From: Saccoglossus kowalevskii
Taxonomy: Eukaryota > Hemichordata > Enteropneusta > Harrimaniidae
Length of the DNA: 25,877 nt
Reading direction: 5' to 3'
Assembly (NCBI RefSeq): GCF_000003605.2
Contig: NW_003151255.1
Location: forward strand, 342,197 to 368,073
Below the pieces are notes generated by a model. It was not told the origin of the DNA. It saw only the letters and a program-made list of their open reading frames with translations, and searched no databases. A program made the translations under genes and the position numbers. Of the stretch, positions 1 through 10,831 are shown in pieces. The first letter of the stretch is position 1. Every line of letters begins with the position of its first letter.

Positions 1-1279
1 TCGCAATAAACACTTGCTACTTTCATCTCACTTTATAGAATATAAATATTCAAATATCACTCCACCCGCTCTTCGTTTTAAAGTATAAAAAAACATAAAA
101 TTGTTAAATTATCGCTCATATTTCTTAGAGGCCTCTGATGCTTATTATAATGTATACTACAAAGAACATTAATAATAACATATTCCTGTTTTTGGTCGAC
201 AATTAAGGAACTGAGAGAATACGCTGTATACGGACAGAACTCAATGTGCTGCTTTTTGCTGTTACCTTGTTGATATCAATTTTGCCAAACGTCGCCACAG
301 CACGCATAACATTCAATTTCATGTGTACAGAATTGTGTATATATACATGAACATAGAGTCTCGATGCAAGTCTGTAGCATCACACCGGCGGAATTTCAAT
401 TTCTAGAAACCGTCGTTGCTAAGAGATTCAACAATATCATGACAACGGAAACAAATTGGTCAAAGGGTTGACTTCCTGACGCAGCAAACCCCGATATTTC
501 ACTGACAACTGCTAGCCTAAGGCGATGAATTGAACAACTGGAATTCATCTTGGCTGTACGTGAAAATGAAACACTGCAGAGGTCAAGATGGTCAAATATA
601 TTCATTTCTGTTTTTATATCTTTTCCAATTTAATCAGAGAGCGTTCCCTCGCGGATAAGCACACTCAGTAACTAAATTTGTTGTCTAATTATGTTTAGGG
701 AAATGAAAAGTTTAACAAAAGAAAACTTAAGTATTTAAATACAGTTGATGCAAATAACTAATAGATGTTTATATCGCCATGCAAATTACAGCTGATGGTA
801 TAAAGTGTGTTGATGTATTTCCGTCCTGTATCTGTTCGTTTCATAAAGCGACAATTGTGTTTTCTTTTATACTCAATTTTGATTTAATAGTTTTAGGAAA
901 GAGGTATCTGCGCATGCGTGTTGACTTACTGGAACGTACCCGTTGTGTCGTTTCAGGACACGCTTTATCTGCATTAACTTATGTAATATCACGCAATACT
1001 GGATGATTTGGGATAACATATTCCTCCATCGCTCTTTTATATTAATTTATTTATGCATAGAAAGTTATATTTTCTCTTTGCATATTAAACAGTTACTTGT
1101 AAATCTCACGTGTCAGTGAAAATCGTTTAATAATTAAAATAATAAATTTATTTTAAGTAACACAAAAAAAGATAGATGTTTGTTAGAAGTTGGAAATTTC
1201 CAGTTCATATAAAACATTTTTGAAATCAATATAATGTTTCGAAATGTTATTGATCATTATGTAGTAAAGAAATAGCTGA
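1..1279. other. AT-rich non-coding stretch
   Basis: I see no gene, RNA or repeat that I can support here. Short ORFs (69 and 75 codons) occur at 396-605 (-) and 779-1006 (+). They match no family I recognise and are of chance length for this base composition. The stretch ends where the first LINE relic begins. Confidence 0.6.
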
Positions 1280-1577
1280 AATGTCCTACAGACGCCTTAT
1301 TATGGTGCTAAAATGTGGAACTCGCTTCCTAACCGAATGAAGGAGTGCATTGATTTGTATTCTTTTAAGCAAATGGTGTCATTGTAGTCACCATCATTTA
1401 AGGATATTTTAATTACTTAAACAATTAATTATTTGTGAAGTCTTACTGTTGTTTTTCTCTGTATTTGATGTTTGTAATTTTTGCTTTTATTTGATGTAAT
1501 TTTTAGTAGTCAGTGATATTAGCCATTGGCTAGGTATTTCAAACTGACTTTAAATAAACGAATTAAATTGAATTGAC
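1280..1577 (+). mobile_element. 5'-truncated LINE (non-LTR retrotransposon) 3' end
   Basis: After an in-frame TGA at 1277-1279, a frame runs to a TAG at 1385-1387. It contains TPYYGAKMWNSLP followed by a serine/phenylalanine/lysine stretch, YSFKQM. The pattern 'YRGAKLWNSLP...SFK..L' is the well-known C-terminal end of the ORF2 protein (endonuclease plus reverse transcriptase) of CR1/L2/Jockey-like LINEs. The stop lies about 20 codons after WNSLP, as is usual for that family. Next comes a T-rich 3' UTR of about 165 bp, an AATAAA at 1553-1558, and a terminal AATTAAATTGAATTGA (1561-1576) made of AATTGA-like units, the kind of end many such elements have. The endonuclease and reverse transcriptase domains are absent, so this is a dead 5'-truncated copy. 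The 5' border is not sharp: sequence before about 1280 is no longer recognisable, and an 11-bp insertion or frameshift may sit at 1292-1303. The clade is not assigned. Confidence 0.75.
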
Positions 1578-2827
1578 TTCGAACCCAGTGACTCCCAAAC
1601 GTCCCGTGTAACAAACGAACTCCCGACATCCCTTGCGCGATATGCGACGAATTGATCTAGAGAGGACGTCGACCTGCAGCGGCAATGGTCACGTACTATT
1701 ATTTCAAAGTGCGCAAGAATTTGCATAGCTTATCATTATTACACGGAGATGCGGACGCTACCAAAGTAACTTTTTCAGTTTAAGATAAATCATAAGCCAG
1801 TGGGTGTATGCAGTTATCGATTTAAATACTAGTAATGAATGTGGCGACTTGTGTACGTGCAATCTGTACATCAGACATTTCAAATAGCAGTTATATAACT
1901 ATATTATTTATTATTAACCAAATACAGACGATCATCTAGTCAGGCCACAGTTTAAGTATATCGCTATAGTAAGCTTTCGACACATATTTCAGTTAGTTAC
2001 ACTCTTCCTCCATGGTATGTATTCAATGTATTTCAAAAATACCCCACGTACCAGTTTAGATAGACTCAGCCAGTACGCGGCTTACTATTCCCAAGATAAG
2101 ACCGAGGTTTAAACAGCTGGGTGTTTCTGTTTGTTGTGTTTAAAACATATCTCGGCCACAATCAGAGCCCGGACTCAGAGTCAGCAGGAATGAATTCACG
2201 TGTACATATTGCATACCGGTGAACCACGAAAACAATTGTAACATCATTTAATCTATAATGTCATGCTAAATCATGCCCTTAGTACCCACACACTCCGCAA
2301 TGTGCCCGTGTCCATTATTAATGTCCCCTCGTTTCAAAATTATCGCCCTCAAGGGAGAACATTTCCCAGCTTGATTGAATATGCACGGAACGAAGTCTAA
2401 TTGGACATTGAAATGGCCGCTTAATCAAAATTAGTTTTGCGGATGCTGTTTTTTTTTTCTTGCTGGAACTACGTAGTACTAAAATGATATTCCATCTGTC
2501 GCACGTACCAAACACATTGACCATCATGTGGTATTTATAACCAAGTCGATATAAGGTCTTTATCGCGTCTGTGACGTACATAGGTGTGACGTCAATCTGA
2601 TTAGACTTACTGTCAACACAGCGTATTCATGCGAATACAGGTGCAAGTTAGACTGCCGTTTTTCAAATAACCGTTGATGGCGACATGTCACTCCCCCGTC
2701 ATGACTTTAGGATTGTCACAAAACTAAATAATTGACTGAGTAGCGTTTTATTTTTCCTGGTTCAATTTAATATAAGCATATGTGAAACTGGTACGATTAT
2801 AGCAATTGTTACAAAGCTGCATTATTT
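1578..2827. other. non-coding stretch, no supported feature
   Basis: No gene is supported. The - strand ORF at 2318-2581 (87 codons) includes a lysine run encoded by a T-rich tract and resembles nothing I know. Around 2375-2435 there are several TAATTG/TTAATC-type homeodomain-like words, but these are common in AT-rich DNA and I make no call on them. Confidence 0.5.
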
Positions 2828-2965
2828 ATGGCGCGGCGCTCTGTTAAAAGTCCAACTGGCGGCTACCACCTTGAAATTCGGCTGATGTAACGAATAAATT
2901 AATAATTGGCGTCGCGCAGTCTGTGTGTGCTTACGTGAATCGGCTGTAAGTAGCGCGTCTGATTG
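2828..2965. other. CpG-rich tract
   Basis: About 13 CpG dinucleotides fall within roughly 140 bp, grouped as GGCGCGGCGC (2830-2839), GGCGTCGCGC (about 2909-2918) and GCGCG (2954-2958). The flanks hold few. The tract also carries CCAAT-type words in both orientations and a GGTAGCAACC (2967-2976) like half of an RFX X-box. It could be a small unmethylated promoter or enhancer, or the GC-rich body of an old transposon. No terminal inverted repeat or ORF is visible to decide between these. Confidence 0.4.
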
Positions 2966-2976
2966 GGTAGCAACCA

Positions 2977-3852
2977 AAATATGATATACGCTAATGTAAA
3001 ATTGACAAACATTGAAACGTATTAATATAAAACTATTAATTCCGTGTTCTTTTTATCAGGTCGATTTCCTTTCTCGAACAAAAACGATATTTATTGTGAA
3101 AGATATATCCCATATAATGACTCCCGATAAATTCATGGTCAAGATGTGATTGGCATAGACATAGTTTCTGGTGGTGTAGTGTATCATGTGAAATATCTTC
3201 CTTTTGTGGTGGTATTGTGGGTGTGACTGCAAACTCAAAATGTCAGCTGACCAATCGGCAGTAAAATTACCCAAATTATTTTCAAAAGTCTTTCTTTCAT
3301 ATGTACTTGACAGACATGGTAGTGCAAATAGATATGATTGGTTTGGATGTTGCGATAATACTGAAATCCAAGTTATCATGGTGATAACGTGTGCATCGAC
3401 GAAATGTCAACTTGTAAATAACTGAATGAACAATTATAGATTCAAATGATGAATAAACATGATATTTCGCGATTCTCAAGTGCAAACAGACGCCCATGAG
3501 AATGAGGAGATGCCTGAATGTGTAAACAATATCTTTCAATAACCAAACAAATATTACCCTGTGCATGAAGATACTGTCAACAAATTTATACATTTGTGAA
3601 CCAATAGTTATGTGAAGTAGTACTCATTCTCCATGCATTAATATATATTTTTATTTGTTTTTGAATTTGTATAACGATGACATTTTACTGTATATCAATT
3701 TGACAGTGAATGTGTTGATACACAAATGTAATTCTATCAACACAGAATAGGTAATACTGTTCAACGATTAACATTTGATCTGATATAATGAAAGTCATGT
3801 ATGTACATGTTAAACTGAACTGAATTTAAGCAACACTTTTGGAGAATGTAAA
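2977..3852. other. AT-rich non-coding stretch
   Basis: Overlapping short ORFs on both strands at 3056-3593 (73-107 codons) are mutual shadows with no recognisable motif. I see no gene, RNA or repeat that I can support before the tRNA-like segment. Confidence 0.5.
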
Positions 3853-3933
3853 AGACCGGTCATTCAGCGGATAGTGCTAAGTACGGCAAGGTACGCGGTG
3901 TTGACGTATGCGTGAGTTGAAATCCCACCTAGA
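3853..3933 (+). repeat. tRNA-like segment, probable SINE head
   Basis: The stretch has an RNA polymerase III internal promoter layout. TCATTCAGCGGATAGTGCT (3860-3878) corresponds to the D-arm and A box of a tRNA (consensus like TAGCTCAGCGGATAGAGC). GAGTTGAAATCCCA (3914-3927) corresponds to the T-arm and B box (consensus GGTTCGAATCCC). The two boxes are about 40-45 bp apart, which is normal. The central part does not form a clean anticodon arm, no 3' CCA-end acceptor stem pairs with the start, and the B box has lost its central TTCGA. It is therefore a tRNA-derived SINE head or tRNA pseudogene, not a working tRNA. The non-tRNA body probably continues to the right, but its end cannot be set from one copy. 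Confidence 0.6.
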
Positions 3934-4947
3934 AAATGTATCTGTCAGTTTCTAACCAATATATTTCGCATTATACATCAACACGAAAGCTTATATCATC
4001 CTTAAATATCTTGCCATGGGCACCTGCTCTGATTTAATGTATTTTCCATCAGCCTCTACGGAATGGCTTTATAATAATGATCTACAAAAAGGTCGATGAA
4101 GTTATCCTTGACACTTCTGCATTTTTATAAGCGTATCCAGCCTGTGATTTTCCGTATCACTGAGTATATTATTATGATCCGTCAATCAAATTATTGATAC
4201 TGGACACAATGTATTAGTTACTACAGCAGTGCTTGCCTTATGTTCAAGAATGTTTTAATTTACCTAATTAAAGGGTACACTATTAAATATAAATCGTGTG
4301 TATTTAATTGAAGAGGCACCTAATTATAACATAATTACTAACATATATTTGGCATGATTATGAATTGCACTTTAATTGTTTTTGAGCTTGATTATGTATG
4401 AACATAATACTCGCCTTAAAACAATTATGCCTGGCCACTTAGTCTCTAAATAATGTATAAGGTTCTAAAGGTAAGGCAGAGAAAACAATGCAAGGATTAT
4501 AAATTTTATTAAGTTGAAACAGAGTTTTATTTTCCGGACAGGATTTATTATTATTTATTATTCACGGCAGATATACATTGCATTGAGTCGAGTGTCTTTT
4601 GTCTGAAAACATCCACCTATTCTATTTGTTCATTTCTACCAGCAAATATTATGGCTTTTGTATATCGTCGACTAGGGATGCTATCGATACTAGATGCATA
4701 ATTCAAGTGATGGTAAAACAGAATTCTTGTTGTGAACCATTTGAAATCTCAAGACAACTAAATAAACTATCCTAATAACACTTTTGATTGTTCGATCATA
4801 CACAACATAATAACATGCTTGAAAAACATTTTTCATTCATTTCATTTTTATGATTCATTCACAATAACAAGAATACATAAGACAGGATGATCAAATCAGG
4901 GGTACACACTGTAAATCTTGTGGGCACTTTTATGTTTTTTATTAAAA
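3934..4947. other. AT-rich non-coding stretch
   Basis: The first part may be the body of the SINE starting at 3853. A small TTATTATTATTTATTATT run lies near 4545-4562. No gene is seen. Confidence 0.5.
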
Positions 4948-5446
4948 AACACTGTTGCAATTGCAAACATGTGTCTCTGTTATAATCGCTTGTTAATATT
5001 CAGTTCGTGTTTTGCGTGAAAGCACTTTTTGAAAGTGTTGCGATAATAAACACTCTTTCAATACACATTTCTGGTGGAACACTCTGTGTCTAGTGAAATC
5101 ATGTTTCAAAGACCTGTGATGGTAAACACTTCATTAAAACATGTCGTCCTCAGTAAAGACACTTTACTACGTGTTGTGATAGTAAGCACTTTTCAATACA
5201 TGTTTCTGGTGGAAACACTGTACATATTAATGTATTATATGCAAACACATCCATGAAATGTTGCAATAAAACACCTAACTGCAAGTGTTTTCATCATTTA
5301 TGCAGAATATAAGCAATTTAAAACAGCACAAAAATGCTTTATTTTAAAACAGTAGTAGTAAAATAACTCGCTTGCGAAAAACACTTAATGTGTTTAATTA
5401 TAAAACACTAAAGTGGGGACTAAAATGTGTCTTCTTGTAAAACACT
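4948..5446. repeat. degenerate AACACT-based repeat array
   Basis: AACACT or close variants (AGCACT, GACACT) recur at 4948, 5021, 5049, 5078, 5125, 5158, 5185, 5214, 5380, 5404 and 5441, often 27-33 bp apart. The core is a set of longer copies. The segments at 5037-5087 and 5173-5221 align over about 50 bp at roughly 85% identity; both read GTTG(C/T)GATA, then TTTCAATACA, TTTCTGGTGGA and ACACT. A more diverged copy lies at about 5113-5163 and a partial one at about 5260-5276. Each unit carries two AACACT words about 29 bp apart. Start-to-start spacing is uneven (76, 60 and 87 bp), so this is an old minisatellite-like or segmentally duplicated array. A small hairpin, CACTTT/AAAGTG, sits at 5023-5037. 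The 60-codon ORF through the array is incidental. Confidence 0.65.
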
Positions 5447-5568
5447 CAGATTTACAGTGTATCTACAGAGGCGTTCCAAAATAATAAACTATACAATCAA
5501 CATATCTTTAAGACTCTATACATAAAAACAAACTTGATATCAGTACCACGCTAACAATTAATTAAAAT

Positions 5569-5975
5569 AGTAGAATTACGAAGTGCAGCAATTACCTGAA
5601 TAAGACGATTCCAGTAGCCCTACGAACTGAAAAAGTTCACTGCCCTATTGGAAATTGGCAAATTTGGATTAGCGTTTGGCAACATTTAAAAGGTACAAAC
5701 CTGAATTATATTTGAAAAACAACAATGAATCAAGCACATCTCTATGCAATGATAATGTCAGTAGACCAGTAGCAATAAATCCCTGCACGGTAATTAACCT
5801 AGCATAATAGTATTCCGATAGTATATATCTGGTAGCGGCTTTTTGAATCCAACCCATTTCCCTTTCCTGAGCATCCCAAACGTTGCTACCATACAGTTAT
5901 GCACTGTAGTACACAACAGAGGACCATGACATCCTTACTGTTACGCCACTTAACACTCGACTTATACAGGGCTCG
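5569..5975 (-). mobile_element. LINE (non-LTR retrotransposon) ORF2 C-terminal relic
   Basis: Read on the minus strand, the segment matches the region just after the reverse transcriptase domain of LINE ORF2 proteins. From 5975 down, one frame reads RALYKSS...VMVLCCVLQCITV, like the 'KALY...LF..lV.PvL' part. A second frame from 5896 to a TAA at 5669 reads LYGSNVWDAQE, then IQKAATRYILSEYY, then RDVLDSLLFFKYNSGLYLL. These match the family pattern LYGSEVW ... VQ(R/K)(A/R)ATRYIL ... RR(E/D)ILD..FFFK...GLY. A third frame at 5619-5569 reads GYWNRLIQVIAALRNS, like the final 'YFNR..LWN.LP..LR.S' block. So at least two frameshifts and one stop break it, and no palm-domain motif (such as the catalytic FADD-like box) remains. 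The copy is dead. Its family differs from the + strand relic at 1280-1577, and the clade is not assigned. Confidence 0.85.
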
Positions 5976-8900
5976 TATGTCAGTTTAAAGTGTAACACAA
6001 TCTTGCGATGTCTTGATGACCCGAAAACACTCGAAGTGATCTGGGAATAGGACTGCAGTCGTTTCCGATGTTGCACAGGCAGACATATCATTTACAAATA
6101 CAAAAGAAGATGAAAGATCGATAATTGATTCTTGTGGGAGTCATGAGGGAGTCATCCTGAACATTCGCCATCCATGATTGTTATCTGACTCCCGCTGTGC
6201 AAGTAATCAGAACAACAATTAAATGCTACCAAAACTTGTGTACTAATAAAGTTGTCCGAAGTCTTTATCAGTATCAACTGTTTAGACCGTAAGTTTTTAA
6301 CCCGCAGAAATAATTTTTATTATGACTCAGATTTGATATAAGAAGGGAGCTGGTGGTCATTTCAGATCAGCTGACTTCTTGGGTGTGCGCTTTGAGATAT
6401 ACGCATCTTCCTATCACCGATTTGATCATATATATATTATGTTTGCCATTTCCTTCCTTCCTTCCTTCCTTTCACATGCTACCAACCATCACGGATAATG
6501 ACGTTAGATTTGATTGGTTATGATGTTATTTCCTATTTCCTGCTTCATACAATCAATATTTTAAATCTCCTGTGTTAACTGCTGACCATTATAAGCAAAT
6601 ATGTATGTTTAATTAGTGTTTACAATATTCGATTTGTTATCAAGCAATTTTAATTAATAATACATGTGTATTGATTGCAGTAATATGATATATATTACCA
6701 TATATGATAACAATTTTGCAACAATTGTCTTTTTTTTAAATGTACACCTGAGGGACAACTAGATATACTAAAAGCTATATACTCGTAATAGGAAAAAGGG
6801 AGGTATACAAATATTCATAAGCAACATGGCCATCATTTTATTCTTGTATCAATACAACATATTTTGCAAGCAACCAACGGTGAATTGCCAAGACAATAGA
6901 AAACTATATTTGTTCTAATTCTAATGTAGTAAACTACAGTTAATCACAATGATGTATACATTTTTGTTAATTTAAATAAATGGACGAGTATAAGCGACTG
7001 ATGTGACATTATCAAGTGTTTACCCGAAACTAGTAAATATCAGGATTCGCGTTCCTGCTCATATCGACAGAGTTTCTTGAAATCGTTTCTCAATGCGATT
7101 CATAGAAGTGTTAATTTAAACCAATAGCAAATGATATGCAAAATATGTTGCCATGTAAATATTAACAAATCATTTCTACGCAAATGCCCGTGATACCTAA
7201 ATTCTTAACTTTATCAAAGGGGTTCTAGCCAGTAGATGTCGTATTTCTACTATCTACATAAATTATAACACATATTTAAAAATGTACATTTGTGTAAATA
7301 CCAGTCACCATTATTTGAAACTTGTAAACAGTTTTTCTTTAGAACACTTGGTCATGTAGTTGACTACATTTAATTTAAGAGTGGTCGCACCAGTAAAGAG
7401 CATCGCGAAGAAAGCGACACAAATCGTGATAAATGTGGAAGATACACAAGTTAAATTATTTGCGGATTCGATTTACGTAATGTACACAAAGCCAATTGTT
7501 CACCCAATTCAATTGCAAGCGGGGGATTATTAGACCCGCAATAAGAATCATTTGAGAATTGGTGATAACACATGATAATTATTTGTTAGATATCATATGA
7601 TATACAAGTTTATTATCAAAAAAACACAGAAAAATAGACTTCTGGATGCTGGGGGTTTACAACATTCTTCAACATTAAATATCAGCATCTATACCACCCT
7701 GCTTCAGATAAAAACTTGCTCAACACGGTATACCCTGCACTCCAACCATAGTTCATTTGTGACACGAGTATGTTTTTCAGCCAGCGTCCTTTAACTTTTC
7801 ATCATATTGAATCCACCATATAGTTTCATCTATGTTCTAGACTGTTTTCTCCGAAATCACGTCGTTTATTGTGTCCAACTCAAATGCTTAGTCTAATCAC
7901 ATAAACTAGTTTCGGGCGACGACAACCTCGATTTGCGCTGTTACCTACACCGAATCTCAATTGAAGTGCACTAGAAACGACCGTCTCAAACGACTGAGAA
8001 AATATATACATGTATCAAATATTTACATTCAAAAAGATGAGGAAAACAATTGAGAAGTGAAAAGTGACACCAATTATGATATTATCCAATTTACCGGATA
8101 GGAAGATACGTCTTTCATTTTATAAAGCTAGCCGCAAGTTGTGAGGCATTTTATTGTCACAGTACCGATAGTCTGAACAGAATGTAATAGTTAAATTTGA
8201 TACGTTGAGAAATATTAACGACATGATTTAATGGGACAATGTGGCCTTCTATGGGTATTAGTACTGGTACTTCTTTAGGTATACCGTGACCTAATTAGGC
8301 GGGTGAGTCATCATATTAACTGATATTGAAGAGAGTCTCTCTCGTTTTATCCTTCTCATTACTGTGAATGTCTAATTCGAAATCCACTAAGATATATGTT
8401 GCTTGTTTATATTTATATATATCTCTTACAATGCGATTTAACATGATTAACAGAAATTCGAAATATCGGAGATATTCAAACACAATACATGTGTGCGTGT
8501 TCCACATCGACATATATATTCGATTTATTTTTAGCATCGACATATCTTAAACAATCATAATAAAATTGTATATGTCAGAAACATATGGTTCACTTCGTAC
8601 AAATGACACTCTGTGACACAGTTTTATTCCTTCACCGTGGCAAATGTTGGTTTATGCGTAACGCATAGGGTCGGGAGAAAATATAATATAGCGTGAACAG
8701 GTCTGATTGAAAGCTGACAATTTTAGTCAAAATCAAGATTCAGATTAAGTTGAATCTCGGGCTCAGTTGATTATATTGAATATATTTACTACATTTCGAA
8801 CGTTTGTGGTATTCAGTGAAACTTCGTTATATTTTTTTGCAAAATTGAATGACTTATCTGAAATTATTTGTCATATGATTGCCGGGTGAGTCGAGCCTCC

Positions 8901-10637
8901 GTCATAATTATTTGCACGAGTCAAGTGAGAATAACATACTCAACAGTTAGAATTAGAAAAGTCGTATGAGAAAATTTACAAGTTCAAAAATAATTGACTA
9001 ACGACAATCGACAAACCAATCCACAAAAACGGCATAAAACAAATAAACCTAACTTTACATCCATTAGTCAAATCTATAAGAGAAAGACATATGGACCACG
9101 TGGTAAACATATTATGTATTATTAACTTGACACGTATTATACCATGGAAGACATTGCAACATTCAATTCAACAAGGAACTTCATGTTGTGGTGCAGTGTA
9201 TTGCTTAGGTACTAGTCCGATAAATTACGAACTCTTCGAATATAATCAATGCGATCACGCAAATAATATTTGATCAATGTTATTAATGAGTGTAATGGTG
9301 GAATAGGGTAACAACAAATTATTAAATTTTAAATCGTGTAGGTAATTTGACATGATGATTTGTGTCTATAATTACGTCATCAACGTTATCTTTTAACGAT
9401 ATCGCCACTTGTGATACGATGTAAGTACACTACTTTATTTAATTCACCAATGTACCTTAAAAGCACTCAAAACGCACTTTCTGACGACATTATTGTTAAT
9501 TAAAATATTACATTCAATTAATAATGTTCTGTTAAACTGTTGTAAATATTGGAACGTACCAGAATGCGTGAGCTTTGGGGAGGGGTCATGTATAAAACCA
9601 TAGATCATAAAACAGTCGTTTTTGACCTTGACATTAGTTTTATCATCACTTCGGGGCCGGTGAATATATATATTATTTGTGATCATTATAGAGGTATTTA
9701 AAATACATGAAAGGATTGGTAATGAATAATGGTCATTTTACTTTATATTGATGTGTATGTTTTGGGTTCCAGTCATCGCAGTATTTTAGTTCTCTAAATT
9801 TACACTATTAGTCTTGCCGGATAATTCAGGAATGGAATTCGAAACATGATAACATCGATGTTACGACGAACCATCGTTCAGTGTATAGGTGAAACTAAAT
9901 ATAAGGAATAATTAAACATATGTATATCGAAATTTGTTTTGAACGTATAAACAATCAGAATATGAAAGCGTATATAAACCTTACTTATCTACGAATTGCA
10001 GTCACGGTCGCAGTGATCACGAATCATGTGAATGTCACGGTTTTCGATGTGACTACGCAAGTACATTGGCATAAACATGACGTTGTGGAAACACACGCAT
10101 CTCGCTTAATTGTAAAATTCCCTGTGATACTGTTTATACATATTTTATTTGGCAATTATACTACTGGTTTCTTATCAATGTCAATAAATATCCGGTATAC
10201 ACCCTCAAGTTCAGTTATATCTTTAGTTGAATGCAGGATGGTAGTATTTGAAATTTCTAGTGATGTACATATAAACAGGTGTATATGACAATATGTGTTA
10301 TGGCTAATAATTTTGATCTCTACAGTAATACCAATTTTTAATCCATTAACCACAAAACGCTGTTTTTTCGAGAGGTAGAAATCGCACCACCACTCTGGCG
10401 TACATAGATATTTTATTTAACAAAATAATAGTTTAAACAATCTACGAACATTATACTCTGTAGTAGACGGGTTGGTTAATTACCACCATCCCGTTACTAT
10501 GCCTATTCGTATTGAATGGAAGGGGTTCAATGTGAATGACAAATTTAAAAATAATATATCACTAAAACAGTAGATGAACAAATCGCGTGCCAACGAAATT
10601 TTGGAGGCCGTTTGCGTTTACTATATATGTGAGACCA
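5976..10637. other. long AT-rich stretch without supported genes
   Basis: Apart from the TTCC run I see only minor structure. GGGAGTCAT occurs twice, 11 bp apart (6136-6155), with the inverse TGACTCCC at 6186-6193. A short AT-alternating tract lies near 8408-8423. The longest ATG-started ORF of the window is here (9920-10288, +, 122 codons). It has no recognised domain, no clear signal peptide and isoleucine/valine/threonine-rich AT-driven composition, so I do not call it a gene. Sequence just left of 5976 on the plus strand is the LINE relic. Earlier parts of that element, if any survive beyond 5976, are not recognisable. Confidence 0.55.
6450..6471. repeat. (TTCC)5 microsatellite
   Basis: Five uninterrupted TTCC units (6450-6469) are followed by TT. 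The repeat is short and simple, likely polymorphic in length, with no inferred function. Confidence 0.9.
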
Positions 10638-10671
10638 GCAACATTGTGATAGAGATCTGCAACATGGTGAT
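10638..10671 (+). repeat. 21-bp tandem duplication
   Basis: GCAACATTGTGAT (10638-10650) and GCAACATGGTGAT (10659-10671) differ at one of 13 positions and lie 21 bp apart. A further partial match, TGCAACATAATAAT, begins at about 10696. This is a local duplication without evident function. Confidence 0.5.
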
Positions 10672-10784
10672 GGCGGTTTCCTAGGGGCATTTTATGTGCA
10701 ACATAATAATATCATTGTTTTTCAAAGTAATTCTAGTGTTGTCCTTGACAGTAACATACACCATATACACACAAAGAATATACA

Positions 10785-10831
10785 CTAGATTCAAACTCAC
10801 GACCACGGTAAACCAACCATCCCAAACAAAG
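10785..10831 (-). repeat. tRNA-like B-box fragment, possible SINE remnant
   Basis: On the minus strand, GGTCGTGAGTTTGAATC (ending near 10788) resembles the variable loop and T-arm of a tRNA (typical GGTCGTGAGTTCGAATC). Upstream, GGATGGTTGGTTTACCG resembles a D-arm running into an anticodon stem. The two parts lie only about 12 bp apart, so most of the anticodon arm would be missing. It is either a decayed tRNA-derived SINE head or a chance match. Confidence 0.35.

Noticed and set aside
3886-3904. AAGGTACGCGGTG, resembling the microRNA miR-124 (AAGGCACGCGGTG)
   Set aside because: It has a seed mismatch, no hairpin partner is evident, and the position is explained by the tRNA-like segment.
9850-9863. 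14-bp perfect palindrome TAACATCGATGTTA, and a second at 18617-18630
   Set aside because: One or two such palindromes are expected by chance in a window of this size, and neither has a supporting context.
9920-10288. Longest ATG-started ORF, 122 codons, plus strand
   Set aside because: A run of this length is expected by chance in six frames of 26 kb at this A+T content. No domain is recognised, composition follows the AT bias, and a 65-codon ORF overlaps it on the other strand.
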